Part shown: piece by piece, positions 48,395-60,825 of the stretch
Position numbering within the stretch: position 1 is the stretch's first letter
Layout: every line of letters starts with the position of its first letter
Origin: Certhia americana
Lineage: Eukaryota; Chordata; Aves; Passeriformes; Certhiidae
Direction: 5' to 3'
Assembly: GCA_018697195.1 (NCBI GenBank)
Contig: CM031858.1
Coordinates: forward strand, 125,509,221 to 125,573,220
Length of the DNA stretch: 64,000 bases
Position numbers and translations under genes: made by a program
The notes under the pieces: model-generated
The model's database searches: none
Seen by the model: only the letters and a program-made list of their open reading frames with translations
What the model was told of the DNA's origin: nothing

Positions 48395-48545
48395 TACATC
48401 AGTAGCTGGAAAAGTGTGGATGACACACCAGTGTTTTGGCAACTGCTGAGCAGCTCTGCACAGCATCAGTGCTGTCTGTCCAACATTCCCCAATCACCAG
48501 TAGGCTGAGGGTGATGAGCATGATCTTGGGAGGGGACATAACTTT
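48395..48545 (+). mobile_element. Degenerate LTR relic, same broad family as 2062-2529
   Basis: 'CATCAGTAGCTGGAAAAGTG', then 'CAGTGTTTTGGCAACTGCTG AGCAGCTCTGCACAGC', 'CCAGTAGGCTGAGGGTGATG AGCATGATCTTGGGAGGGGA CATAACT' follows the order of the U3 part of the avian LTR seen at 2062-2529 (cagtagctgg ... actgctgagcagtg ... gagtaggctgggggtg ... tgggaggggacacagc). Both ends are worn away and no target duplication is visible. Confidence 0.5.
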
Positions 48546-49883
48546 GCTTCCAAATGCATGACTCTTACCAGTAGACTTCAGATCCCATGGAAAAATGTGA
48601 TGATTAGGAGAAGAAACATGTGGTTTGTTTCAGCTGATGGGAGAAGGAGGGTAGAAGGAAAAGGGAAAAAAAGACACAAAATAAAGGTGCTGGAACAGAC
48701 TGTTTATCCATAAATATAGCTTCATGAATCATAATGATCTCATACAGGAGTGAGGATAGCGGATTAGATTCCAAAGGAGGGTGGTTCTTAGTATGCTAAA
48801 AAGCTGTCAGAGAAAAAATCTTAAATTTATTTGACATGCAATTGCATATTACAGACTGTAGTTCATTCAAGCAGTGTGAGAAATCACAAGATGACACAAA
48901 AGCAAACTAAGGTCATGAGAAAAATTATTTTAGTGAGTCTGGTATATAAACATGTACAAGTTTGTAAGAATATATCAAAAAGAAGGAAATTACCCATTTG
49001 AGGCAAAATGCTTAACTACTATGGGCATAATTTATGAGGCTTCAAGGACCTCTTCACAGAATTATATTCATTTTTACATGGCTTCATATCTATTATTCTC
49101 ATTGCCTTAAGATTTCTGGAATCACTAGTGTCCAGGTGCACCTATTATGTAGAAAGAAGTCTAACTGTCTTTAATCTGTTGAATGATAAATTGATTATGA
49201 AATTTTAAACAGGTGTGTCTTCAATAAATGTAATTACAAAGATGCCTTGAGAAAAAGTAATGCATTTTCAGTCAGGTGTACTCTGGTTCTGAGTTAGTAA
49301 AAAAACATTCTGTTTCTGTCCAAGTTTTCAGAAAGTAACTGCAAAGCTAAATGATGTCACCTAAGAAACATTAAAACTTAAATTAACAATTAGCAACTAA
49401 AAAATTCTGAAACATTCTTTGGCTCCATATTTGAAGAGACAGAGGAAGGAATCTGTCTCTCCTGATGGAAACTGTTAAAGGAAGAATACAATTGGGAGTG
49501 TGTTACTAGTAGAGACAAAAGAAAAACAAAAACCAAAAAATCTCCCCACAAAAACCCCAAACAAAAACAGCGAAGAAAAGTTACACCAAATATCTTCACC
49601 ATACTTATACCAGGAAGGAAAATAATCAAAGTCAAAATGACTGTTTATAAACTGGAAAGAAGAAAAGCTATATCAGAATGAATTTGTGATGAGGAAATAA
49701 AGATGACTATTTCAGAGTAGCACAGTCTGTTCTTTGTTCTATGAGCAGAAGTTAACCTTTATTCTGTGGTTACTTCTTAGTCTTTGTAAATACAATTGAT
49801 GAGATTGTTGTTAGCAATAAATTAAAGACACAGAGAAGAGGAATTCCAGAATAATGGGTTTAATTGTGAAGTATTCAGATCTC
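48546..49883. other. AT-rich non-coding stretch
   Basis: Nothing was recognised. Confidence 0.5.
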
Positions 49884-50316
49884 AGAATCATGGAATCACA
49901 GAATTGTTAGGATCGGAAGGGACCTCTGGAGATCATTTAGCCCAATGCCCTGCCAAGGCAGTGTCACCTGGAGCAGGTGACACAGAAATGTGTCCAGGTG
50001 GGTTTTGAATGTCTCCAAGAGAGGGAGACTCCTTGATCTCCCTGGGCAGCTGTTCCAGTGCTCAGCCACCCTCAGTGCAAAGTTCTTCCTTGTGTCGAGA
50101 TGAAACTTCTTGTGCTTTAGTTTATGGCCACTGCTCTCTACCCTGTTGCTGGGCACCACTGGAAACACTCTGGCACCATCCCGTTGCACCTGCCTTTGAG
50201 GTATTTATATGCATTGATGAGATTCCCTCTCAGTCCTGTCTTCTCCAGACTGAACAGGCCCAGCTCCTGCAGTCTCCCCTCACAAGAGAGATCCAGACCC
50301 CTAATCATCTTTTAGG
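49884..50316 (-). pseudogene. Least decayed CR1 LINE 3' end with ORF2 C-terminus
   Basis: On + it begins CAGAATCATGGAATCACAGA, then AGGATCGGAAGGGACCTCTG. On the minus strand the frame 50189-49896 is still open and reads as the C-terminus of CR1 ORF2, in order: FPVVPSNRVESSGHKLKHKK, FHLDTRKNFALRV, EHWNSCPG and FKTHLDTFLCHLL. Intact reading of this stretch and few substitutions against the CR1 signature mark it as the youngest CR1 here. It is 5'-truncated near 50316, so it has no RT core and cannot move by itself. Confidence 0.92.
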
Positions 50317-53300
50317 TATTCTACTTTGAGCAGTAGCACCAGACGATCTATTGGGAGAGTATGGGAAGAGCAAAGCGAAAATTTGACAATGCTTCTGCAT
50401 CTAGACTATCATGTGGGGGTTCTGTCTTCTCACAAAATATGGGAAATGGCATTTTAAATTATGCTTCTACAGGGCTGAAGAATAAAAATATTTTTCCTTG
50501 AAACTGCATTTTGTATGACAGTAGGGAAAATTAGATAATTAGGTCTGTATGCTAAGTGAAAGAAGCAAGCATGTGTCTAGCCATGAGTTTGAAACAGCTC
50601 CCCTCTCCCGTGACACAAAACGTGGAATGTGCTGAGGAATGCTAAGGGTAGAAAGGAGAGAAGGGGCTGAAGTAGAAAGGAGAGAAGGGGCTGTAGTATT
50701 TGTCATCTTCTCACAGAGTTAACCATGACCACAGACGTACCAAATGTGTAAATCCTACTTAGCTGTAAGTGGGATCCAAACTTCTAACTTCTGGGTTGCC
50801 TGAAGTGGCAGTTTTAGGATCTGCAGTGTGACACTTGATGCTACCTATAAAAAAACGGATGTAAAGCTACTTCTCTAAAACAGAGGAGTGGAAAGAGTAA
50901 AGTAAACTAAAAAACCTTTCCAGGATGCCTTGAAAATAATAAGAAATCAGTTTAAACTGATTTTCAACTGTAAAATATTATGAGTGAGTTAGAAAATCAG
51001 TGAAAGAGTTAAGTGCAGTGTCCTGTGCACGATTGATGTAGATGCTTAAATGTAAATCTGTGGTTTGAAAAGGGGAACTTTACAGTTTCTCTATTGACCT
51101 CCTATCTGGAAACACCCTCAAGCATGAGCAATTCCTAGGCATATGATGATTTTGGCAGAATCAGCTGTACCTTCTTTATATCTGCTCCTTCACTTCTGAA
51201 TAACAGGAATACTCTTACTGCCCTTCTGCACAAAGTTTGCTTCTTATTATGGCAAGAAAACTATGTATTTTCCTAACTGATGTGCATTTTCTAAAGCTCA
51301 TGAAATTTATGGATTTTGGTCCTACAATCACATTATCCTGCCTACAAACCCTATTTGTCTTTGTAAAAGTGCAAAGTGCTGAATGTTTCTCTGGAATATG
51401 GTTTGACTGCCTGATTTTGATGATGTGATGCTGCAGCAAGGCTGAAATGCCATATTTTAGATGGACTAGTGCCAACTAAAAAAGTCTGCTGCAGAGTGAT
51501 GCAACTCTCTGAACAGCATGAGGACAGTCTTCTGAAGTGTCCCTTGAAAGGTTACTCTTCCATAATGCTGAGGGAGTTGTTACAGATCTCACCATGCAGG
51601 CACTAAAGCTCATAAATTATCTAGATGTACGAAAAATCCAGTTTCAAATCCTGCCTCAAGTCTGTACCAGTCAGACTTGCAATCTCAGCTCCAATTCCAG
51701 TGCTACAATTATATTCTGGATATCAGGAAACAAATTTCATTTTCCCATGATAAGATGTTTTTTGTAATACTGATGTTAAAGACAGAATATTTCAGTTGAA
51801 GGAAATATGGATTAGATTGTATTTTGTGAAGTTTATATTTTATACGATGGTGTTTACAAGGTTTGATTTGAAAGCTGAAATTGATTTGACTGGAGGAAAT
51901 GTTGTTTAAAATTATATCTGATTCTGTGCCGTTTGCCTGTTACCTGTAGTAACAGTTCTACTAAGAAATTTCAAGGCATAGACATCAAATCATCTTTTTG
52001 GTATTCTGGTTTATATCCTTACATCGGTTACTGATCATTGTTCATAAAATGGTAGAGGACAAGCCACAATAATTTCACTGTTCCTCAATTACCCCATTTA
52101 TAGAGTCAAGGTAATGATTTTCTGATTGATAATGCTATGTCAGAGTGGAATTTGAAAAAATAAATCTTGATACCGCAGTTTACTTCAGATAAGAATCTGA
52201 TCTGGACTAACTAAAAATACTCAATTTATAAATGGAAGGAATAAATGTGAAGGTAATTCTTAAATTAATTTTCACCCTCTCTCAGATAACTTTTTATAGA
52301 AAATAATAGGAAAAACTGATACAAGCCATCCCAGCTTGGATTAATACCATGATATTAATTTTCCTTTTTTATACAAATATTTTGAAAGGGACTATCATTT
52401 TAAGTAATTTTCCAGTGTAAATGAAAGAAAAGGGTCATGGTTCATAGATACATATTAATTTGGCTAACAGAAAGCAATTTACTTTTTCTTAATTAAACTC
52501 AACCACTGCAGCCTTTGTTTTAAATTGATAAAAGGATTACAAAGTTATCTTTTCAGGTTTGTATAGCAGTTAATGTTTGAATAAAAATGCATTTTGCCTG
52601 AACTCAAGTTTGATTAAGAAATTCTGAAGAGAAATGTTCTTCAAAAAAATTAAAGTAATTTTTGTGTTCCTTCATTAAATGGCAGTGTTCCCTTTGAGTC
52701 TTAAGTTCTAAGGTTTATGTTATTATGGGAAAGCTAAATTAAAATACCTAGGTAGAGCCTGTCATTCAAATTAAACAGGTCCATTAATTAAATACATAGC
52801 TATTTTTTATTACTAAGTTAAACAAATCTCTGTTCTAAGATCCAGACAATCTGAATACTGAAGGTACATCTCACCAATCTCAAGGGAAAAAATGTTTATA
52901 AAAGCACAACTGTCCATTTAAAATCCTCCTCTCTATCCACTGACAAATGAATGAGGTGATTAAGCTATAATGAGAATGATATGAGTAAGCCACAATGAAA
53001 AGAAAACTTTTTCTGGCCCTACATCTGGGATCTGTCCTTGAGCACAGTGTTATTTAGTGACTCTGAAAAACCCTGTTCTATATCCCAAATAAAATATCAA
53101 ATGCATTGCACACAATGCATAAATTTGAGGCTGAACCGGCAAAAAAAAAGACTTGGAAGGACCAGGTAATTCCTATCTTTTGAAAAGAAGTGGTTAAAGA
53201 CATTGCATTTGCAGTAGCCAGATTTTTGAAGATGAAATCTAGGATAATACATAGGAAAAAAAAAATTCTCAGACTTGGGTGATTGCTTTTAGTACTTACC

Positions 53301-53559
53301 TATTAGTCTTAAGCAGAAAAAAGAAGGAAGATGATATGTGAGCAGAGGGAAAATTTTTTAAAAAAGCTTGATTTCCTTAATAAAATATATATATTTTTTT
53401 AACAAAACAACAAGAGTAGCTGCTTTAATTCCTTCTTAAAAGATTGGATATGTTATTGCTAGTGAAATTTTTACTGCATTGTCAAAGAAAGGAAGTTGGT
53501 AAAAGCTGTGCAAAATGACATGGAAGTGAAAAAAAGGATAAAACTAGAACGAGTTGTGC
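50317..53559. other. AT-rich non-coding stretch
   Basis: Holds the 24-bp tandem duplication at 50648-50693, listed separately. Frames at 51215-51475 (-), 51237-51428 (+) and 51537-51767 (+) have no recognisable domain. Confidence 0.5.
50648..50693. repeat. 24-bp tandem duplication
   Basis: GTAGAAAGGAGAGAAGGGGC TGAA (50648-50671) is repeated as GTAGAAAGGAGAGAAGGGGC TG (50672-50693) with no mismatch over the shared 22 bp. Confidence 0.95.
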
Positions 53560-53710
53560 TGCAATAATGTCAAGGTGCTGTGGGGGCCAATGGCTTCCTG
53601 GACTCAGGAGCCAGGAGCAGTAGGGCTCCCCCTGAGAGGCCTGAAATGGATTCCTTGGCTGTGGGCAGCGTGGTGGAGCCATGGAGAGTCCAGGCAGATG
53701 CAGCCAGATT
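53560..53710. other. GC-rich island of unknown origin
   Basis: 'GGTGCTGTGGGGGCCAATGG' ... 'GGAGCCAGGAGCAGTAGGGC TCCCCCTGAGAGG' ... 'GGGCAGCGTGGTGGAGCCAT GG' contrasts with AT-rich flanks. A proline-rich minus frame (53482-53733) spans it, with no domain. It may be a fragment of an LTR or processed transcript that I cannot identify. Confidence 0.3.
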
Positions 53711-53785
53711 TGGTAGGCTTTGATAAATTGCAAATCATTAACTAGTGACCATTATTAGGATATTTTCAAGGCAGGCCTTGAGTAT

Positions 53786-53822
53786 GAATCCCAAGGATTC
53801 TTTCCTTGGAATCCCAAGGATT
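53786..53822. repeat. 14-bp direct repeat enclosing a small hairpin
   Basis: GAATCCCAAGGATT occurs at 53786-53799 and again at 53809-53822. Between them CCAAGGA...TCCTTGG can pair. Confidence 0.9.
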
Positions 53823-54663
53823 TGTCTTTCAAAATGCAGAAAACAATTGCAGTTTTTAAACACATCATGGATATAAGCTGAAAAGAAATGTTACCTGGTT
53901 TTTGGCATAGATTTTAATATGAAGGAGTATTTGTAGGAAGCCAAAAGACTTTACATTGGTAGAGTCTGGAGCTGTCTCCAAATGCTGCTCCACTACAAGT
54001 AACAAGAGAAGAAATCCAGATGTCAGGATGCACTAACTGAACTTCTGAATTAACTTCAGTGATAACAGTGGTTAGAAAGCACATTTGCAACCTGAGAAGG
54101 GTGGAACAAATATTGAAGTCTGTTTATGATGCCCTGAATATATTAAAAATCTAAAGTTAGAAAATGTTAGTAAACAAAAGGACATTAAAAAAAAAAAAAG
54201 CCTTTAAATGTCATGGCTCTAGCACCTAACTTGGACAGAAGTTAGAGAATAATTTGTAAGGTTAGGAGACTACTCATAAGCCTGACCTTAGGTGTCCTGT
54301 TTCTTTTGAAATAAGTGAAATAAAGAAGGTTTCTGGTGCTGGAGTGACAATATCAAGGTAAGGTTTGGAGTACCTATGACAGGTAGATGAAAATATCAAA
54401 GAGAAGGATATGTTTGAATGCTCCAAGGAAATTCAGAGCTGCACTTGGAATGTGTCTATCTCTTTCTCATCAGTAGCACGGCAGAAAACTTCTCTGGGAA
54501 GTAAGAAGACACCCTCTAAGCCCTTCTCACCCTGCGAGTTTGAGCAGACAGCTTATCAGTGTCATCAGATGTTTTGCCTCCTGTTCATAACTGCTGTGTT
54601 CTGCAATTAAACTAGATTTGATACGAGCGAGTTAATTTGTGTGTTCTTAGGAAGTGAAGCTCT

Positions 54664-54708
54664 TTTGCTGACATTTCTTGTGTGTCTTTTTTTACCTTAT
54701 AGGTAAGA
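54664..54708 (+). promoter_or_regulatory. Candidate recursive splice site (zero-length exon)
   Basis: The order is TTGCTGAC (branch-point-like), a pyrimidine run TTTCTTGTGTGTCTTTTTTT, then ACCTTATAG directly abutting GTAAGA (AG at 54701-54702, GT at 54703). An acceptor fused to a consensus donor is the form of recursive splice sites known from very long vertebrate introns. The strand agrees with the micro-exon candidate at 47287. No gene is identified, so function is inference. Confidence 0.35.
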
Positions 54709-57700
54709 CACGGGATTTTCAATATCTAGGATATAACAGCAACACTATTGGTTATACATAATGCACTGCTCAAATCATCCAAGAAAGTCTCTTTAGAAGT
54801 AGACTCCTGATTATATCTCAAAATATACTCTGAACTGATATACTCTGATATACTTTGCTGGCTAGCTGGCTGTTGGGACACTCAAGAGTTCACTGCAACT
54901 TTGCTAGTTTATCTAGAATCCATGCTCCATTCATTGATTTCATCTTTAATCCTTCCACTTAAAGACCCTAAAGAGAATGAGAAAAAGTGTGGATTTCTAT
55001 TAAATGAAAATCCATCTGTAAAAAAACAGACATATTTGTACTGTTTCATGTTGGAGGTTTTTTTTATTTTTACATACTGCCCATGGGATTCACTAATAAA
55101 CAGTGATAATAATAAATTAGATAATTTATTAGATAATAAACAGTGATATGATTTGCAGTTTTGATTTAAGATTGCAATTTTATGGATGTGGCAGCCACTG
55201 ATTTCACAGTAGGAATAAAAATATAAACCCATTTCTAGACTATATTGCAGCAGCAAATATATATATATGTAATGATAAAAGCAAAAAAAAAAAAAAAAAA
55301 AGATAACACTGGTTTTGCTTAAATGAAAGATATTTATTTTTTTCTTCTGCTTGACAAAAATCTTTGAAGCCTTTTCTGAAAGTCACACACTTTTTCACAT
55401 TAAGGCTGTTGCTATTCATTAGAGGAAAAAAAACCCAAACCATTGAAATCCCCAAACCCCACATTTATTGTTCTGCTTTTCTGTATGTGCTGTTCTTATT
55501 CCTGCATGCTGCAGTGTTACTGGTGATTTACTGTCAGCTAGTAAAATAATTTGTATGCTACTCACTTACATAACTTTCCTTAGGAAATTTATCTCTTTAA
55601 AGGCCAGAGCAAAGTTCTGAAATAGCTGGTAGTCTCATTACAGTAAGCTACTCTTTAGAACTAGCTGTGATATGTAAGATTAGAAATATTACCATTACAT
55701 CTTTGGTAGCATTTTTCCATTTATATAGGTCAGTTTTATGCTCCATCCTTTTATATGATCTACCATAGCTGGAAAACATTTTACTATGTTCTACTATGGG
55801 TACACTTGATTTACATGAGAAAGGTCTTTTGATTCTCCTGTTACTGTAATCATTTTTAAAATGTTTTCTCTTTCTTTGGTGGAAGGTTAAGTGACTTAAT
55901 AAGGACTCAGAAAAAGTTGATCTTGGATAGAAAAAAATATATTAATAATTTCTCAAGATTTTATTTATACAGTATGACTGACTCAGTCCACCTAATTTTT
56001 TAAAAATATTATTAAGAGAGATATACAGAAAATTTTGGAGATGAAAGCCCAAGAAAGTTAGTGGTAAAAATTTTGAACAATACCACAAGTTAAATAGAGT
56101 TCAAACAGGTAGGAAAGAAAAAAATATCAGAAAAAATATCTTTTTAACATTTTCATTATTAAAAAAACCCCTGTAGTTTTAAGAGTACCTGCAGGCTTTT
56201 TGTGTATATAGTTGCCATAATCATGCCTTAAGCTTAAAACAAGTAGTTAAATACAGCCTCTCAAAAGTGATAATATATTTTATTGAATAAATTTTTAATT
56301 TATTTTATTAATTTATTTCTTTATTTAAATTCTCTGAGCTTTACCAGTGCAGAAAAATATCCTGAGGTCTGGGCAAACCAATGAGATTAAAATTCCTAAC
56401 AAAGTTTGTAAAGTTGTATCAGCATTTATGAGTAGTCCTTGCATGAAAAATCTGCAAATCATGAATGGATAGACATCACCATTAATAACCCAGAAGATGA
56501 AAGAACAAGGTTGTTAATAGCGTTTATGGGAGATGCTGAAGCAAGGAAGTAGTGGGTACCAATTACAACAGAGAGCAGGTTACAATGAGTTCTGAAATTA
56601 GAAATATTGGGAGGAAATGATAAACGTGGCTGGTTGAAGAGGGAGTTAACTGGAGAAAATTGAAAAGAAAATAGAAATATGCTTTATACAGTATAAAATC
56701 TGTAAATAGTGCAAATTGTCACACTGATGTTGATTTACCATATTATCTTAACTCACAGTGCTTTAGTGCCTACTAAATTATATATTAACTGATGCATTTG
56801 TTGGCATTTGTTGACGATGATTATGATACACCATGCAGTCCTATGCTGAATTTATAAAAGCAGAAAAAGTAATTAAATAAAAAAGAAAATTTTCAATAAG
56901 AGTTGCCTTTACTGTAATTAAAACAAGCTTTCAAAATATTACTGGAAATAAAGCAACGGTAAGCATCATGGAGTTTGCTCATAAAAAATCAATTGGCCAA
57001 AGAGTAAGATAGGGGTATTTGACTTGACATGCAAAAAACTTACTGTATTGTATACTTTGTGCACAGATTGTTTTCTCTTATACTATAAATTGTTAATTTT
57101 TATTTACAACTCAAACTATCATTAAGGATAGAAAAATTAAATTCTCAAGGTGATTTAAAGTATCTCTGTACTACATATTCTTGTTTCTTTGTTAAAAAAA
57201 AAAAACTTTTAAGCAGCCAGTTTGATGGTGTTGTATGTATTTTTTTTGAGCAGTACTGTTCTATTTCTTCTATTGTAAGCATATGATTTATTAGGCAGAT
57301 TTTTGTAAGACTGAATGCACACAAAACATAAAGGCTGCCACTAGAGCAAGCAGACCTTTAAGCTGAAATATGTCAGTTGTGCTTCTCTATAAAAACAGAC
57401 AAATGAGCTAAATATGCTATGTCTCAGTTCACAAGAGAAGCTAAAACAAACAGGTTGTTTTCTCACTCCTGTAAACAAATCTGTTCAGTTAATAGTTGAA
57501 TTTTTGAAAATCTATATGCTATGAGTGGCTGGGACTTGGCCACAGAAGGTGGGCAGGAAAATGTAACAGAGAAAAATGGGTATATGCAACCAAAAAATAA
57601 GACAAAAACATTAACACGTATGAAGAAAACCCAACCCAAACCCAGAAATTATGGAAATCTATAAAACTCATCAGAGAAAAAAGAATATTCTGCTAATGAA

Positions 57701-60287
57701 AATATCTTTTAAGAAGAGAAGGACTTGTATTCATTACTTCTAGAAATTCAACCAGTTCTAAAATTGTGATTGAACACACTGAAGAGAAAGATGTGATTGT
57801 AGAACTGATTCATGTTCACTGATCAGGTTCCTTGCTGCTATAAATATTTTGGAAAAGACTTAAGAATGCATACTTCAAGATATAAACATTTTCTAAAATA
57901 AAATATTTTTTATGACTGTTAAGCTAATAATACCATTAACCAAAGAGTGACTCAAGAGCAGACTTGTTGGGTAAGACATCTTAATCAGACCTGTCTCTGG
58001 GAAGTTGTCTCCATGTCTTTCAGAAAAAAACTGTCAGAATTTTGCTAAGATATACACAAAATGCCAACTTGAAAAACTCCTTTCTGAAGACCAGAAAAAT
58101 GGATAAGAATGTGCCTATGCAGGTTATATTGAATGTGACATTTTTCAAAACATGATCTCAAGCTACAAGATCAAATGGGAGACCTGAAACAGATGGCTCA
58201 CAAGGTTGTTATGGAGAAAGCAGTACTCAAATGGGTCAGCAGGAATGAAAAGGGTACTTTTATTCTGCAAGATGAAAAAGATATTATATATATATCACTG
58301 TGAATGTATCACAAGTTCTTTCTTAAAGACATCTCTGAATATCTAAAGGAAAAATCCATCAAAGTAGGACAGATTGTGTCACTATATGAATCCCTTAGGC
58401 TTGTACATTTTCTTCCTCATGTTGGTGGTTGGGGTTTTTTTAACATTTTCAAAATATTTGGCTACAGTTCACAAAACACTAATGAGTTATTGGTTTGAAC
58501 TAGATTTTCTTTCTTCTTTTCAAGGTTATAACCTGGCAAACCTTTTACTGACAGACAAGATGAAATTAAAGACAGTTTACCTGCATAGTGATATTATGAT
58601 TATTAATCTGCAGTAATTTTACAATAGTTAAGCAGCTTTGGAATTTTTAACTTCCAACTTCACTTACACTTAACTTCCTGTGAAAAAAATAATAATCTAA
58701 GTGCAGTGTAAAATTTTGAAACAGTCTTTTGATTTTAAAATTATCACTATCTATTTTGAAATATACAAATGCTTATAAAGTAAGCATTTGAGAATCATAC
58801 TGCAATAAGAATTTTAGTGAGCTACCAGCTCTACTAGGGATTACAAAGTAAAAGTAAACTAATTTTTGTAACTTTGATATAAAAATTTCAACAATTTATA
58901 ACATTACAAAGTGTGTAACATTTTTCTTCTCGTTAAAAAACTATTCCTTTTGCATTCTTGTGAAACAAAATGAAAGAAAAACTGCTAGTTACTTCTCAGA
59001 TACTTTTGCAAAATTCACAAAATAGAAGGAAAACACAATATGACATATCAATTGATGAAGTTAGTAGTTGTTATGTGAACTGTATGCTTAATATGTTGCT
59101 AAAATTGCATACAAAAAACTGTAAACCCTAAGAAAACTGAACTTTAATAGAAAAAATCCTGTACCTTGCATGGTTTAGACAGCATAATCAATGGAAACAT
59201 CATTGTGATTAAAACATGATAGCATGATTCATAAAGTGCAGTACTTTATGAAGTAATTTATTGTTTTATCCAAAGGTATCTTTAATGTAATAATTATATG
59301 AAAATTGGTAAGGGTTAACATAAACACGGTAACCATATCTCACTGTTAAACATTTGAATAGAAGGTGCATAACACAGAAATTGTAAAGGCTCATAAGCTG
59401 GTCAGATTTACTTGAGTTGATGAATGCAGAAATAATTTACCTCATGATTCAAAGTATGGAGGAGTTGTAGTTTCGTATAAGAAAAAAACTACCAAGCAAA
59501 AGTATTTTTAAAAATCCAGCATCACACACCCCTGGAATAAGAAGATTCCATTTATTCGGCTGGAAAAGAGGGAATCTGTTTCTTGAAATACAATCTTTTG
59601 AACATCTGACTAAGTCCACCACTGACCAATAAGAACACCTTGGAACATAATTGCATTTTTAGCAAGATAACTTTTTATTTTCTAGTTAATCTTTCCTTGA
59701 ATTTCATCTTGACTTGTAAGTTAATTTAAGATTGTGTGCTATCATCTCCATTATCTGGAATGCAGATGATTTTTTAAAGATTACTTTATTTTAATTCACT
59801 TTTACCCTGAAAACCAGAATAAATAAAAATAGAATTCAAAAATCAACACATAGCTAACTTTGTTTGACTAATTTTTTGAGAGGCATATCAATAAATGATA
59901 AAGGAGAAAAGGATGCAATAAGAAATTTCTCAGAGCCTCTGAAATAGAGCACTTTATCCATAATTTTGCAGTCACATTATTGAAAGAAGAGTAAATTATT
60001 GCAATCAAGATGATGAATATTTTTTTCTGATCACTAATTATGTGTAGTTGAACAAGAGCAAGAATTGACGCAGCACAACTCAGAGGAAATTGTGTCTGAT
60101 TACAAGTTATTTATTTAGTTGGATATGTTTCTATATAAAAATATTTTTTTTCCTGTGAAGGGTTTTTAAACATTTCTATAAACACTGGAGGTGTATAGCC
60201 ATAGGAACAAAAGAATAAGACATAAACTAGTATACTGGAAATTTTTTTTAGATATATCTATATATAGAGATATAGAGATATTTATAA
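54709..60287. other. AT-rich non-coding stretch
   Basis: It contains an A19 tract (55283-55301) and short AT runs (55257-55268, 58280-58295). No gene, RNA or recognised repeat was found. Confidence 0.5.
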
Positions 60288-60825
60288 GGGCACCCACAAC
60301 TTCTCCAAGCAGATTGTTCCAGTGTTTCACGCTCTTCTCTTCTCTTCTCTTCTCTTCTCTTCTCTTCTCTTCTCTTCTCTGTCTTCNNTTCTCTTCTCTT
60401 CTCTTCTCTTCTCTTCTCTTCTCTTCTCTTCTCTTTCTCTTCTCTTTCTCTTCTCTTCTCCTCCTCTCCTTGAACTCTCCTCTTTTCTCAAAGGGGTGTT
60501 CTATCTCTCTGACTTTTTTTTGTGGCCCTTGTCTGGATAAGCTCTAGCAGGTCCATGTATTTTTTGTACTGGGTACCCCAGAGCTGGACTCAGCACTCTA
60601 GTCGTCTCAGCAGACCAAAACAGAGAGGCAGAAGCCTTTCCCTTGCCCGCCTGTTCATGATGTTTTTGGTGCAGCACAGGACACACTTGGGTTTCTGTTC
60701 TGCAAACACACATTTCCAGCTCATGTCCGTTCTTTCATTCACCACAATCTCCAAAACCTTCTCTGCAGAGCAACTCTCAATCCTTTCATCCCCCAGCTTG
60801 TCTTGATGCTGAGGGTTGTCCTATC
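60288..60825 (-). repeat. CR1 LINE fragment interrupted by pentanucleotide expansion
   Basis: The left part reads AGGGCACCCACAACTTCTCC, AAGCAGATTGTTCCAGTGTT TCAC. The right part reads GTGGCCCTTGTCTGGATAAG, AGCAGGTCCATGTA, CCAGAGCTGGACTCAGCACT, CACACTTGGGTTTCTG, CCCCCAGCTTGTCTTGATGC TGAGGGTTG. Both are consecutive pieces of one reverse-oriented CR1, with the (TTCTC)n run between them where CR1 normally has its CTTCTCTTCTCC-type segment. The element's terminal ~120 bp are absent on the left. Confidence 0.88.
60332..60463. repeat. (TTCTC)n microsatellite with unresolved bases
   Basis: An almost pure pentamer run with one GTC interruption at 60380-60386 and two N at 60387-60388, then slightly variant units (TTTCTC, CTCCTC). 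The homopurine/homopyrimidine strands have mirror symmetry. Its true length is uncertain because of the unresolved bases. Confidence 0.97.

Noticed and set aside
53289..53330. Second recursive-splice-like junction on the minus strand (AATAG next to GTAAGT)
   Set aside because: An additional AAG lies between the pyrimidine tract and the AG, which would break the acceptor. Much weaker than 54702/54703.
60191..60547. 118-codon frame rich in Phe-Ser-Ser-Leu-Leu
   Set aside because: It is a translation of the (TTCTC)n satellite across two N bases.
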